DNA of 64,000 nucleotides from Chenopodium formosanum (lineage: Eukaryota; Streptophyta; Magnoliopsida; Caryophyllales; Amaranthaceae), in contig CM044867.1 in assembly GCA_024500155.1 (NCBI GenBank), positions 15,845,632 to 15,909,631 of the forward strand, in the 5' to 3' direction. The notes beneath the pieces were generated by a model. The model had not been told where the DNA came from and did no database searches. It saw nothing but the letters and a program-made list of their open reading frames with translations. Shown piece by piece: positions 45,501-56,239 of this stretch. Numbering within the stretch: position 1 is the first letter of the stretch; every line of letters starts with the position of its first letter. The position numbers were made by a program, and so were the translations under genes.

Positions 45501-48500
45501 TGAAGGGTACCAGTTGCGGTGGGCCTGAACTGGCGGAGAAGCAGCTTCTTCAACGCTTCCCACGACCGTAAGGGATGACGGCGGTGCTCCCACTGATACC
45601 AGAGCAGCGCGTCACCGTCAAGCGCGACAATGGCAGCCTCCAGTTGGTCTTCTTCAGAGAGCCGATAGAAATGAAAGAATCGCTCCGCTCTAAGGATCCA
45701 TCCGTCGGGATTCACACCATCAAAGGGGGGCAAATCAAGTTTGCGCAACTTCCAATTTGCTTGCCCACCCTGAAAACCACCCTCACCAGACTCCAGGTGC
45801 GGTTGCGGAGCAAACGGGTTGTCCAACTGGTGTTGAGGCCCATTCACCATGGAAGAGCGCAACTCTGATCGTATCTTCTCGTGCTTGTCATCGAGGTTAG
45901 CTTGGAGTGTTGCCATGGCAGAAGCGATTTCGCGAGCAACCCGATCGGTTATTCCAGCTACCTCCTGCTCCAGCAACTCCAAACGCTGACCATGATTCAG
46001 GCGGGCCATCTTCTTCTCCGGCGAAAATCGTCACTGCTCTGATACCAATTTGCTAGGAATTAATACAGTAACAGTAAGGAAATCAACTTATTAGAGAAAA
46101 ATAGTAGCCAAGGGGGATATTTGTATTACTAAACAGAGCATTCAGCAATACAATGCCTTAAATTCGAGAAGAAGGAACTCTCCTACACAACAAAACTCAC
46201 AATTAATTTTCTGATACATTCCCCTTAACCCCAACACCTATTAATACCCCATTCAGCAAGCTACAGCTAAGAGAATCCAGAAAAACAAACTCATAACAAA
46301 CTTTCTTACAGATTACTATTTTACCCTCTAATCCCAAAACTGATTTTAACCAACTTCCAACTCAGCATTCTGATTACTTCTTGAGCCTTCTAGAATAAGT
46401 GAATCGTATATTGGGCTGATTCCTTGCACAAACCAACAAACTTCTTGCTAACAAACTCAGCACACAAAACAAGTAATAACAAACCAAATAACAAACTAGC
46501 CCCTGAATTACTCATTTTCCCCTCCACAGCTGACTTCATCAACTAACTTCCAGCTCATTATCAGTTTCTACACTTCATATTGGGCCTTTTTTGAGCATAT
46601 GTGAAACACACCGGGCTGGTATCTTGCAATATCCCCGGGAAATATGCCGTCAATCTCATCATATTCCTCCAACGTAGACTCAAAATCTTGCAGTTCTTAT
46701 CAGAACTTATGTGGCTGCTGAGATCTCCTCTCTCCCGGTGTCATCAGAAGTGATGAGCTAATTAGGCAGATGGGTGGGTTGCAGTCCAGTTTCCACTGCC
46801 TTTTTTTGTTGAGAAATGTGAAAAACTAGGTGGATTTTAGCATGTGGAGGTAATTGCATCTTATATCATACTTTCCCAATGAGTTGTAGCAGTGGGTACG
46901 GACCTAGAATTGAGGGGACAGCTTCTCACCTGCCTCCTAGCTAGGGATTGCTGCCTATAAGGCTGGAACTTGAGATGGACCAAGTCACCTACCTCAAGTA
47001 GCCCATCTCTTCTTGCTTATTCTCATTTTGTTGCATGTACACCTGAGCTTGCAGATGATACTTTAGGTCATCCAAAATAGCATCTCGTTCCCGTAACTGT
47101 TCCTCTAGCGATGAAAAGAAAGTGCTGCTAGCATTAAACCTGATCAAGTGTGGAGGGTCCCTCCCATAGAGAGCCTTGGATGGAGTGCAGTGTGTTGCCC
47201 ATGGGACCAACAAGCCTAGCTGTTGGGTTTCCCATTCACAAAACATCGCAAACATGACTCCACCCCTTTGTTAACAACCTCATTTGCCCTTTGGTCTGCG
47301 GATGTTGAGTTGTGCTTCTCATGGGTTCCCTGAAGTCTGAATAACTTTTTCCAGAAAATGCAAGAAAAAATTTATGTGTCATAGACAATGGAAGAAGGAT
47401 CACCATTTTAGAAAACATTGAGTTACGGTCTAAACTTATACATAAGTATTACTCCATCCGTTTAGTAATAATCGCAATACTTCCCTTTCACCCCCGTTTC
47501 ATAGTAATTGCAAATCTTCCTAATTTGGTAAGAATCCACTACTATTTTGTTATGTCTCTATCCCACTAGCTACACTTTCATACATATATTATTAATTTTC
47601 TCTCCTACTAACCCCATTGATAAAACTAAATATAAAATTGAATATTTGCAAAAAACAAAAACCTCTCCTAATAACAATTAAACAAAGCCTCACTAACTAT
47701 ACTTCATATTATAAAATTCACCCGATAATCCCTACCCTATACATCTCCTAAAACTTTTTGCAAGGCTTACTATTGCGATTATTACAAAATAGGGGGAGTA
47801 TAAAACTAAGTGATAAGGAGATAACCTCTTTGATTTCTTGAACACTATATATAATTCCGTTATAGGTAATTAGATAAAAAAAAAAAAAAAAAGTCAAAGT
47901 ACTTCCCCTATTGAGAAAATTGTTGCACCATATTCCTTGTTGGGATTATCATGGTAGTTACACCATTTCTTATTTTGGGAAGTTTTTCTTGACAAATGAC
48001 CATAATGCCCATAAGCGAACTTGTCTCAACTATCACAACGTTCAATGAGAATAAGGTTACAATCACTAATCTCACACAAAGCTTTATTACAGATTGATTA
48101 ATAAAAAATATTTAGTTATTTCATAAAGGAATGCTCACAAAGACGTAGTAAGAGAGAGAAAATCTCATCAATTCATAGTATATCAAAAAATCTGCTTCTA
48201 CAACCTTAAGAGAATCTTATATGAAGAGGTACAAGTGAATAAAGTAAAACCCTAGATAAATTAATAAACCCTTGGATTACAAATTATAGGTTAAGATCAA
48301 GTAATTAAATACTAGGAAAAGCTGAGAATTCGTAGCTCAGTTATCTCCGAGCAAAATTGCTTTATTTAGGGGAACAGGTCCAAAATCTTTGTATGTAAAT
48401 ATCCCTTGAGCCTTCCCGAAATTTCATCACATACTTCCTCTTATGCCTCAATCATACTACTCGTTAGGCTTCATCCATTATCCTTGATTTTCTAAAGACC

Positions 48501-49491
48501 CCTTTCTCACCAACTTCCTCCCCACATCCCTTTTTACCACAAGTTACTAGCGCCAACCTTGTTGCAGCGATAATGGGGTTGCCAGCCTGGAATCTGCAGT
48601 ATTGCTCTATTAGTCGACAATGAATATTAATTTGTCTGATCTGCTTAAAAAATTTAGACATCTTCATATCATGATTGTTTCAGCTGGTATACGATTTTAA
48701 CAAAAGAAACAGAAGCTATTATGTTAAACTTGAGATGTTTGTCGGAAAATAGCATTCCTCTATATATTCTTTAATGTTCTTGCTTCTTGCTTCATGAGAA
48801 CTTAAATCCCACCCCTCCCCTCCCCTCCCCCAACACTCCAGATTACCTTTCAGTGAGCAGTTTATAACAGCAGGTTCTTGGATGGATGACATGCTGTTGC
48901 AGGATCAATGAAGCCTTTAATTAAGAGAAGGAAGAATGACACAAAGTGCAAACCATTGCCACCTTCTAAGAGGTTAAGGCTTGAGGCACAAAGAGTTCTC
49001 AAAGAGAGAGTTCAAGACATTGCAGATAAGAAGGGCATCAAGCTAAGATTCTGCAGCCTGAAAGAGTGTGAAAGTCATATTCATTCACTCGACAGTCCTT
49101 GTGCTAATATAAGAATGGAGATTGGGTGGCCTCCAGGGGTTCCATTTGTTCATCCTCATGATCTGCCTAACAAAGCAAAGATAGGTTTTCTTGAAGCTTA
49201 TGAACCTGGTTGGACAATAACGCATGACATGGAGCTGAGTCTCATAGATCCTGGGCAGTCAACTCAACATTCTGGTCACTGTAAGTGTAGCACTTATCTC
49301 ACTTTGACGAGTTCACTGCTTTTGAACTATTTAAATTTTGTTTATATTTATTGCATACGAGTAACAATAAAATAAGTACAGTTAACTTAAGTTATTTTCT
49401 CCATACAACAGTCATGTCTAGAGTAAGACTTAATTAGGAAGGCAATCAAGTTATATGTTGTTGGTGATTTGCAGCCTTTCACAACAGATAA
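36538..49491 (+). CDS. 2-oxoglutarate/Fe(II) oxygenase-like protein
   Basis: The one ordinary host gene. Exons 36538-37582, 48903-49280 and (less certain) 49475-49491 join in frame to 479 residues. Introns are GT-AG: 11,320 bp and 194 bp. Residues 30-75 and 105-180 match the N-terminal half of plant 2OG oxygenases ([21 protein letters not shown]). The jelly-roll half has [13 protein letters not shown] (about 207-219), [15 protein letters not shown], His268 (PALHRIE) and R-x-S (Arg282, Ser284), which binds 2-oxoglutarate. The usual H-x-D is replaced by His207/His209 with Asp212 displaced, so iron binding is doubtful. A basic tail ([24 protein letters not shown]) suggests nuclear location. I recall an Arabidopsis family of this shape (At5g48020-like) but cannot confirm it. 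No lesion was seen. Confidence 0.85.
38660..39339. mobile_element. Non-autonomous MULE with 9-bp TSD
   Basis: Inverted ends of about 140 bp start GGATTTTTTTTGTGAAAAAC and are flanked by a perfect 9-bp duplication TTTATTTTA (38651-38659 and 39340-39348). AACTACC-type motifs recur at least four times inside each TIR. The core is GC-richer (about 38780-39210), with open frames on both strands and no known protein. It may be a captured genomic fragment, as in Pack-MULEs, or simply low-complexity DNA. Confidence 0.9.
39340..40981. other. Intron DNA without recognised features
   Basis: AT-rich. A 77-codon frame at 40250-40483 resembles no protein I know. The part at about 39700-40250 has the look of decayed coding DNA, but no family could be named. 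Confidence 0.4.
41138..41515 (-). repeat. Young Gypsy 3' LTR
   Basis: The left LTR in plus coordinates. The polyprotein frame reads about 18 codons into it before stopping at 41461. Confidence 0.95.
41461..44174 (-). pseudogene. Young Gypsy RT-RNase H-integrase-chromodomain
   Basis: Minus strand, in several frames. RT has [19 protein letters not shown] and the active site FFDDILVYS. RNase H begins near [14 protein letters not shown]. Integrase has a zinc finger (H...CHICQQNK), a core with [18 protein letters not shown] and [11 protein letters not shown], and a C-terminal chromodomain ([16 protein letters not shown]) that could guide insertion to marked chromatin. Frame breaks fall near 42790, 42520 (an A7 run) and 42015. 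A 15-bp tandem duplication (43506-43520 and 43521-43535) inserts GFLGL into RT beside [10 protein letters not shown]. The break near 44185 separates this from gag. Confidence 0.93.
44180..46009 (-). pseudogene. Young Gypsy gag-protease
   Basis: A 609-residue frame from ATG 46009. Coiled-coil-like N-terminus, retrotransposon gag capsid ([20 protein letters not shown], then [12 protein letters not shown]), a Thr/Asn-rich linker, a zinc knuckle variant ([14 protein letters not shown]) and a retropepsin ([10 protein letters not shown]). The protease active site is normally D(S/T)G; here it reads DPG, which should inactivate it. The frame ends in VSVRRLK at 44180, where a small deletion seems to have removed the usual residues leading into RT, so the polyprotein is cut. 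Confidence 0.9.
46034..46050 (-). other. Young Gypsy primer-binding site
   Basis: On the minus strand TTGGTATCAGAGCAGTGA lies two bases after the 5' LTR end. It matches the 3' end of initiator tRNA-Met exactly over TGGTATCAGAGC. Confidence 0.9.
46051..46428 (-). repeat. Young Gypsy 5' LTR
   Basis: Identical to the other LTR except for ATGCCTTAAATT against ATGCCTTCAATT. The TSD CAAAC follows directly. Confidence 0.95.
47452..47798. mobile_element. Stowaway-type MITE
   Basis: It starts CTCCATCCGTTTAGTAATAA and ends in a diverged complement (TTACAAAATAGGGGGAG), with TA on both sides (47450-47451 and 47799-47800). 347 bp, AT-rich. Confidence 0.85.
47799..48902. other. End of the long intron
   Basis: No coding seen. 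It contains the third copy of the intronic repeat (48025-48130) and a CCCACCCCTCCCC stretch near 48810, upstream of the acceptor. Confidence 0.5.
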
Positions 49492-49862
49492 TTAAAACTG
49501 AACGCCTTCAACTGCCATTGTTGATTCATAGGAGATTGTTATTGTATGCTGTCTGTAACAGAAGTATATCCTTGAATTTTGTGTCCTAGCATATGGAGTG
49601 TGATTAGCTTGTGACCATGGCACTACTCATAAAAGTTGCACTTTAAATATCCTATAGAGATAGACTGGTGTAGCACCCGTTCAATGGATGATTTGATATT
49701 TTTTTGGAACAAAGCTTTAAAAAAAAAAAAAATTAATTTAATGAGTTATAATTAATTTTTGTTCATTATTCTATTAATCCAAAATCCGTTACAATATCAT
49801 GTAGCGAAATACGAACCCCTCTGTAGTTTTTACTTATAGTTATATAAATACTTAGAGTTATA
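49492..49862. other. Likely 3' UTR or intron of the oxygenase-like gene
   Basis: Moderately complex DNA up to about 49640, consistent with a 3' UTR if the stop at 49491 is real, then poly-A/AT-rich DNA. Confidence 0.4.
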
Positions 49863-50059
49863 CTTCCTCCGTTCCCCTAATATTTCAACAATTACCATTT
49901 TAGAAAGTTTCACAAATATTGCAACATTACCATATATGTACATGCTTTCTCTCTATTTCCCTCCTCATCACATGGGTTCCTATCTTTATTTCTCTCTCTT
50001 TCTCTCATCATCTAATATTTCTTGTCTTTCCCCCTTGTTGCAATATTTGGGGGATGAAG
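49863..50059. mobile_element. Stowaway-type MITE
   Basis: It starts CTTCCTCCGTTCCCCTAATA and ends ATATTTGGGGGATGAAG between TA dinucleotides (49861-49862 and 50060-50061). 197 bp. Confidence 0.82.
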
Positions 50060-50178
50060 TATATGTCAACGATATACAATTTGAACATGTGAGTTTCCGA
50101 TTTGGTATAGCGGAACTACTAAGGAATAGAATACTTAGAAAATTAGAAATTCTTCTTTAATTCTCTCTTTAACTATTA

Positions 50179-50427
50179 CTTCCTCCGTTTTCTTTTAGAT
50201 GCAACACACCCTTTAGTGCGGTAATTAAGAAAGGTGGGATTTACATAATATAATAAACTTTAAAATAGGATGAGTGGATGTTAGGAGTGTAATTTAGTGG
50301 GCCATATGCTTTAAATAAGGGATATAATATAGTTTTTCCCTAAAGTAACTTCCTTTTATAGTGTGCTGCAAGTATTGTGACATTTCCTTTTTCGGGAAGT
50401 GTTGCAAGTAAAAGAAAACGGAGGAAG
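50179..50427. mobile_element. Stowaway-type MITE
   Basis: It starts CTTCCTCCGTTTTCTTTTA and ends TAAAAGAAAACGGAGGAAG. TA precedes it; TT follows in place of TA. 249 bp. Confidence 0.85.
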
Positions 50428-50636
50428 TTTTTTACTTCAATGTGCGGGTATAGAAAAGTGGTTTAAATAAATGACTACGCTTTTTATTATTTTTTAAAGT
50501 TATTTAGAGTAAAATAATACCCACCAAACTTAGTTGTAAAGGGCACGAGGTGCAATAAGGCACAAGAGTCCTTGGAGCCTAGGCGCAAGGCAAAGGCGCG
50601 CACCTTTTCTAGGTGAGGGGTACTTTATTATATATA

Positions 50637-50942
50637 CTCTCCGTTTTGTATTAATCGCAACACTTTCCTTTTTACATCCGTTCTATATTAATTGCAACAC
50701 TTTTATATTTGGAAAGAACCCACCATGATTTTATAATTTCTCTATCCCACTAACCCCACTTTTATTAATATTCTATTTTTTCTCTTTCCTACCAACCCCA
50801 CTTATACTACTTTTTTTTATTATTCCTCTCTCCCACCAACAATACTTTATATTATAAAAAATCCTCTTTCAAGTCCCACCCTATAAATTTTCATAAACTT
50901 TGTGAACACCTTAGTGTTCCTATAAATACGAAACGGAGGAAG
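50637..50942. mobile_element. Stowaway-type MITE
   Basis: It starts CTCTCCGTTTTGTATTAAT and ends ATAAATACGAAACGGAGGAAG, roughly complementary, with TA at both sides (50635-50636 and 50943-50944). 306 bp. Confidence 0.85.
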
Positions 50943-52108
50943 TAAAAAAGATTTAATTTCTACTTCCATTGCTCTTTTTAAGTTTGACACATTTTGATTT
51001 TTGACACTATTTACAAACTATAGTTTAACTATCTTTTGTGATTTATAACTATGATAAAACGTAGTAATATGTTGGGTCTTGTTAGATTTGTCTCAATGTT
51101 TATTTTCAAATTTATTAAGCTTTCATAATTTTTACTTTATTGACATATAGAGATATTAATTGTTGAATTGCTTTGGCAACCATGATAAAAGAAATTTGTC
51201 AGCTTAAAAAGAAAGATGTAATTATCAAATAAGTCTTAAAAAAGAATTTACAAAACTGGGGAAAGATCCATGTGATCGGTTACTAGGTGTCTTCAAATGG
51301 AATTGGGGGATATGGGGTTTCTCTCTCCTCTAGTATTTAAGTAAACTTAACTGTTGCAAAGTCACTTGGCATCTAAAAAATCATCTTACACTTAAGCTTT
51401 TAACGCCTCACAACACAAGGCACAATATAAGGCGCAAAAAGAAGCCTAGGAATAAACGCATAGGTGCACTTCTTTTGTTGGTCTTTGTGCATGGCAGACC
51501 TAAGGCGCCAACTCTAGAGCTTTGGTAGAGCCACCGGTGCCATGTTTGATATAAATGGCATTAACACACATCACCCTGCGCCATCTTTGATATAAATGGC
51601 ATTAACCATTTCACCCACATAAAGTGTGTTTTATTAGGAACATCCCAAACTTAGCCAAATGTCTTGCGCATTCCTCGCTCCCAAGCCTTCCTCCCTTGTT
51701 GCAATACACACCTTTCCCCATGCTATATACTCTAGTTTGGAGCTAAATCAGCACCCATTTTTAGTGGGGTAGGTAAGCAGAAGACGCCATGAAGAATTTC
51801 GCATAGGTCAACTCACCTGAGTTACTTGCCTATGTAAGTGGGAGGGAAGGGTAAGAGAATCCCCTTCCCTAACGTGCTAGTTGGGTTTTACCACTAGACT
51901 TAGTTTTAAGAACCTTTTTTGGCAATACAAATACCTAAGCCCAGTTTGCATGGATCCTGTTTTTAAGTTGCAACCATTCTGGAAAGGAAAAATTGTCTTG
52001 GACTCCATTATGGATTCTTCCCAGCATCTTATAAACCACTCACAATCAGAGTTATAAAAAGGATAGGCAGGGTGAAGTTTCCTTCAACTAAACCTGAAAA
52101 ATATATAA

Positions 52109-52110
<2 letters not shown>
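50943..52110. other. Spacer with short repeats
   Basis: No gene. A phrase TTTGATATAAATGGCATTAAC is repeated at about 51544 and 51587. GGCGC-rich and CCTAGG-containing stretches at about 50535-50630 and 51400-51480 look alike and may be the two ends of a decayed element, but no boundary could be set. Confidence 0.4.
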
Positions 52111-52146
<36 letters not shown>

Positions 52147-52304
52147 TGAAACTGAGTAGATATATTAAGCCTTAAGAGGCATTAGAGAACCAGTTAGATA
52201 ATTACAGACCATAAGTTCAGAATTAGCATCCTACAAATTACTGCCCACAGATGGGCCAAAATGGGACCTATTGTTTTCCCCTACAGTAGCACAAGGATCA
52301 AGGA

Positions 52305-55300
52305 TCAGGAGGAGCCAAAATTAACTAGGTCCTTGCACACAGAATATAAGAAATGTGCTTCATCAATTGGCAAGTTTGTGCAGAGTATGCCTTGAACACC
52401 TCTTTGGCAGTCAGAAAAAATACCAAAAGACCCCCATTGCATAGAAATACACATAGTCATGGCAGCTAGAATAGCAAATAACTCAGCTTGCAAAGCACTA
52501 ATAGCAGGGACAAGAGCCCCTATTCCTTTCACCCATTCCCCATTGGCATTCCTACATACACAGGCAATACAAGCAGAGTAGGTAGATTGACAGAAAGAAG
52601 CATCCACAGAAATACACAGGCTAAAGTGAGGAATTGGTTTACATATCTCATGTTTTGGGTGGAGAGGAGCACTTTCAGACAGATAGAGCATTTCATGAAC
52701 CAAGTATTTAGCCCTACTTAGCCATTGATCAATAGGAGAAGATTTCTGATTGAAGACCCAACTGTTTCTTCTAGCTCAAATTTTCCAGATAAGAACTGAG
52801 TAGGTAATATTCCAGGGGGCATTAAAGGGGGGGGGGAAAGAGTGCTATTTTTCAAGTTTTCAGTGAGCCAGGATTGGAGAGAGGAGGGGTGTTGAGCAGG
52901 AGGGACTGGCAACAAGTTCCTGGCCTCTAGGGCAGAAGAGCAAGACATGGAGAGAATCCTCCACTTCTGTGGGACAGAAAGAACGTAGGACGGAAAGAAC
53001 AGGCAGGAGATGGAATAATGTGCTTAGAGTAGAGACAAGAGGCATTGGGCAGTCTATTCCAGAACACTTGCCACGGGAAGAATTTGATAGAAGGTGTAGT
53101 GTTAAGATCCCACAAGAGTTTCCAATCATCAGAGATAGGTTGGAGCTGGTGTTTGAGGTCCCATAGGGAGAGATATGCCTTTTTTGCATTAAAGTACTCA
53201 CCTTCACCAAGAGAGCAAAAGGGGAGGTCCTGCTTCTGAGAAAGATGGGAATGACCTTAATTCTGAGGGCTAGATTAGGGGGAAGGATGAAGGAGAGACC
53301 TTCCAAACACCAAGTCCCATCAACAATAATAGAACTAACAGTTCTATTCTCCTCTAAATATGGTAAATGCCCTGAAATGAGGTCCCTCAGGGGCCCTAGG
53401 CCAGTCCAATTATCAAGCCACAAGAGGCAGGTGCTGCCCTCCCCAATTAGCCATTGAGAAAACTGTTTGAATAGGTCCCAACTTTTACCAATAGATTGCC
53501 AGATGTGAGACCCCTTTTTGAAAGAAATAGGGTACTGTCTATGGCAGTACTTGTCCCTGATGATAGAGGAGGAGATATTGCTGGAGTTATGGACCCTCCA
53601 GCAGAGTTTGGCAAGAAGAGAAGAAGGTGGGCTTCCCTGAAGGCTAGACCTCCTCTGTCGTAGGGGCCACAGAGCTTTGACTAGGCTATGAGAGAGGATT
53701 TCCTTTCATCATCTGTATTTCCCCAAAAGAATTTATTGCAGGTCTGGTCTATTTCATTGCATAGCTTCTTTGGGAGGCTAAGAACTTGCATTGAGTACTG
53801 AGGGATAGAAGTCAGAACTGATTTAATTAGAGTTGCTCTACCAGCCTTAGAAAAACATCTAGCTTTCCAAGGGGAAAGCTTGGCCTTCATATTTCTGATG
53901 ATATAGCTGACTTCGGCAGGAGATGGTCTCTTATCAGTTAGGGGAAAGCCAAGATAGGTACCCAAGTCCTCAGTTATAGAAACATTAAGAGAAGAGGAAA
54001 CCAGTCCCTAATATGAGGAGAGGCATTTCTAGAGAAATAAAGATAACTCTTGGAGTGGTTCATCTTTTGGCTAGAGAGATGGAAGAAATGATCTAGAGTC
54101 TGAGTGAGGGAGCTGAAAGTTTGGTATGAGGCTTCCCCAAACAGGATTAGGTCATCTGCAAATAGGAGATGAGAGACAAAGATTGCATTTTTCCTGAAAT
54201 TGAATGGGATCCAAGTGCCCTGATCACAAGCTTCAGAGATAAGGGAGGATAGATACTCCATACAGATGATGAAAATATAGGGGGGAGAGATGGGATCTCC
54301 CTGTCTGATACCCCTTGAAGCTTTGAAAGGAGTGAGCCTGCCATTAACCATAACTTGGAAAGAGGAAGAAGAGATACAGCTCATAATAAGATCCACAATA
54401 GGTTTGTCCATCCCACTTGTAACAAGATAGGTCTTAATGAAAGGCCATTCCAGCCTATCATAGGCCTTTTCCAGGTCTAGTTTTAAGGCAAACCAAGCCT
54501 TTGAGCCAGATTTCCTCTTCATAGAATGGAGGATTTCAGAAGCAGCTATGTAGTTATTCTCACAACCCCTTCCAGGCAGGAAGCTGCTCTGGTTTGGAGA
54601 GATAAGAGAGTTAAGGAAGGGTCTCAGCCTATTGCCAATGATTTTGGAGATCACCTTGTAAGAAGAGTTACAGAGACTAATAGGACTAATAGGCCTGTAT
54701 TGCTTGATGGTTTCAGGCAATTCAACCTTGGGAATAAGAGTGATAGAAGTAGAATTCACCTCCAAAGGTACAACTTTATTGGAAAAGCAAGAGAGAGCAA
54801 AGGCATGGATGTCTTTCCAGAGAGTACCCCAATGATCTTGTAAGAAGAAAGGGTGGAAACCATCAAGACCAGGGGCTTGGCTTTGAATTTGCCCATACCA
54901 AACACAGCAGAGAAAGTTTCATGAAGAGAGGGGGGGGGGGGGGTGAGAAATAGAGATATAAGAAGCATAGGATAGTTGGAGAGGGGGGGATTGGATTTCA
55001 GAGGTGAAGAGGGAAGAGAAGTAGTTGATATGAGAGTGGAGTTGGGAGTCTGAGATGGGTTCACCCACTTCACTCCTAAGGTTAGAGATCCTATTTCTTC
55101 TTCTTCTGACCTACACAGAGGTGTGGAAGAATTTGGTATTTCTATCTCCATTAGAAAGCCAGTTAATTCTGGACCTAATGGCCCAATAATCTTGCTCCTG
55201 GCAATGGATGGTATGCAGCTCCTCACTGAGCTTAGCCTCGAGATTATGAAGAAAGGGGTTGTGAGGTTCAGATTCTAGGGCAGCTTGGGTCCCAGCTAAT

Positions 55301-56090
55301 TTTTTAGATAAAGAAGACATTCTCCTGAAGGGAGAGACAACATTTTCCTTCATCCAAGATTGGATAGACAGAGTGATTGAGGACAGTTTAGCATGGAAGC
55401 AGAGGTTCTCTTTAGGCCACATTTCCTGAATCATGGATCTGAAAGAAGGCTCAAAATACCACAAGGATTCAAGTTTAAACTGTTTTGGGGTGGTTATGGA
55501 GTGTGGTGGAATAGAGGAGTTGAATTTAATGGGGGCATGATCAGAGGAGGTTCTAGGTAGGTGAGTAAAAGGCCCTATCCAATCTTTGAAGGATAGGTCT
55601 ATGCCTTCTTTTGTTAGTCCAAGTAAATTTATTTCCCACAAAACCAATATCAATCAAACCAGAATTCACAACACAATTATGAAATTTTCAGATTGAGACA
55701 GAATTTCATTAAAAGAGATTTTCTCCAAATCAGCCCATGTATCAAGTCTACTTTTATACTTAGGACTAGCATAAATAGCAGACAAAAAAGAAACTAGATT
55801 AGATTGCTTTACCTTGTACACACCATGTATAGCATTTAGGTCCCTGTTCCAGCACATCAGAGTTCCATAGGAGAAGGATGCCACCAGAAAACCCACGAGG
55901 CTCAGCTAGATGATAGGAGTCGAATGGGAGGGCTTTAATGATTTTCTTTGTGTAAGCTCTACTAGTCTTGGTCTTAGAAATAAAGAGAAGATCAGGGGCA
56001 GGGGCGTAGGGGCGTGATCATCAGATGGAGGACATTTGAGAGGAAGCCTTTTCTCGCAATGCCCCTAGCGTTCCAAGAGATGATAATCAT
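52305..56090 (-). pseudogene. LINE ORF2: endonuclease, reverse transcriptase, RNase H (broken)
   Basis: It would nick target DNA and copy LINE RNA there. It starts at ATG 56090 (MIIISWNARGIARKGF, the endonuclease N-terminus). Later pieces are a C-terminal endonuclease/RT-linker part (about 55111-55653; TSSDHAPIKF, then WLSNGDRNTKFFH) and RT (53974-54765; LIPKVELPETIKQYRPIS, RGIRQGDPISP and FADD near 54155). Then come a post-RT part with GTYLGFPLTDKRPS (near 53965), a zf-RVT region (about 52860-53423) and an RNase H (about 52305-52703; SVDASF, LQAELFAI, FSDC). The pieces lie in different frames with several stops, so it is dead. Confidence 0.9.
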
Positions 56091-56239
56091 TGGCTCAGGA
56101 AGAAAGTTCTGAAGGAAAAGCTCCTTCCTCGTCTCTTGGACTGTTGAAGTCCCTATTGCAACAAATTTCCCCTCCACCACACTGTGAAGAAAGTGGTTTC
56201 GTGGAGTGAGGGTGGCTTCCAAGATTCCCTGTTCCAACT

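Larger units (their letters stand above)
41138..46428 (-). mobile_element. Young Gypsy chromovirus-type LTR retrotransposon
   Basis: Two 378-bp LTRs (41138-41515 and 46051-46428) start TGCTAGGAATTAATAC, end CTTGCA and differ at one position that I can see. TSD CAAAC lies at 41133-41137 and 46429-46433. In minus sense the order is gag, protease, RT, RNase H, integrase, chromodomain, the Ty3/Gypsy order. A tRNA-Met primer site (TTGGTATCAGAGCAG, about 46034-46048) and a polypurine tract (GGGTGGGAGG, next to 41515) are present. Despite the near-identical LTRs the coding region has at least four frame breaks. Confidence 0.97.
40982..47450 (-). mobile_element. Old Gypsy fragment (interrupted)
   Basis: Minus strand. 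An LTR-like piece begins TGACACCCC at 40982, is cut at 41137 by the young Gypsy, resumes after 46433 and ends ATCTTGCA at 46628. It is followed, in minus sense upstream, by decayed integrase and chromodomain-region sequence (about 46630-47420; [16 protein letters not shown] is readable). It resembles the young element closely in this part, so they are related families. Gag, protease, RT and the other LTR are missing, and frames are broken many times. Confidence 0.75.
37925..48130 (+). repeat. Three diverged copies of a ~130-bp intronic sequence
   Basis: Segments at about 37920-38045, 40829-40960 and 48025-48130 share TCTTG(C/T)CTCAA--A-CACAAAG, a GAGAA-A-GGTT block, CTAATCTCACACAAAG and TTA-AGATTG-TTAAT. 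The second and third copies flank the Gypsy cluster in direct orientation, and the first lies 3 kb upstream. They may be LTR or flanking remnants of an older element. Confidence 0.6.
37583..48902 (+). other. 11.3-kb transposon-filled intron
   Basis: Donor GACG|GTAATT at 37583 and acceptor GTTGCAG at 48902. Exon phases match (split Gly codon). The intron holds a non-autonomous MULE, an old Gypsy fragment with a young Gypsy inside it, and a Stowaway. The parts at 39340-40981 and 47799-48902 contain no recognisable coding; short frames there look random. Confidence 0.88.
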
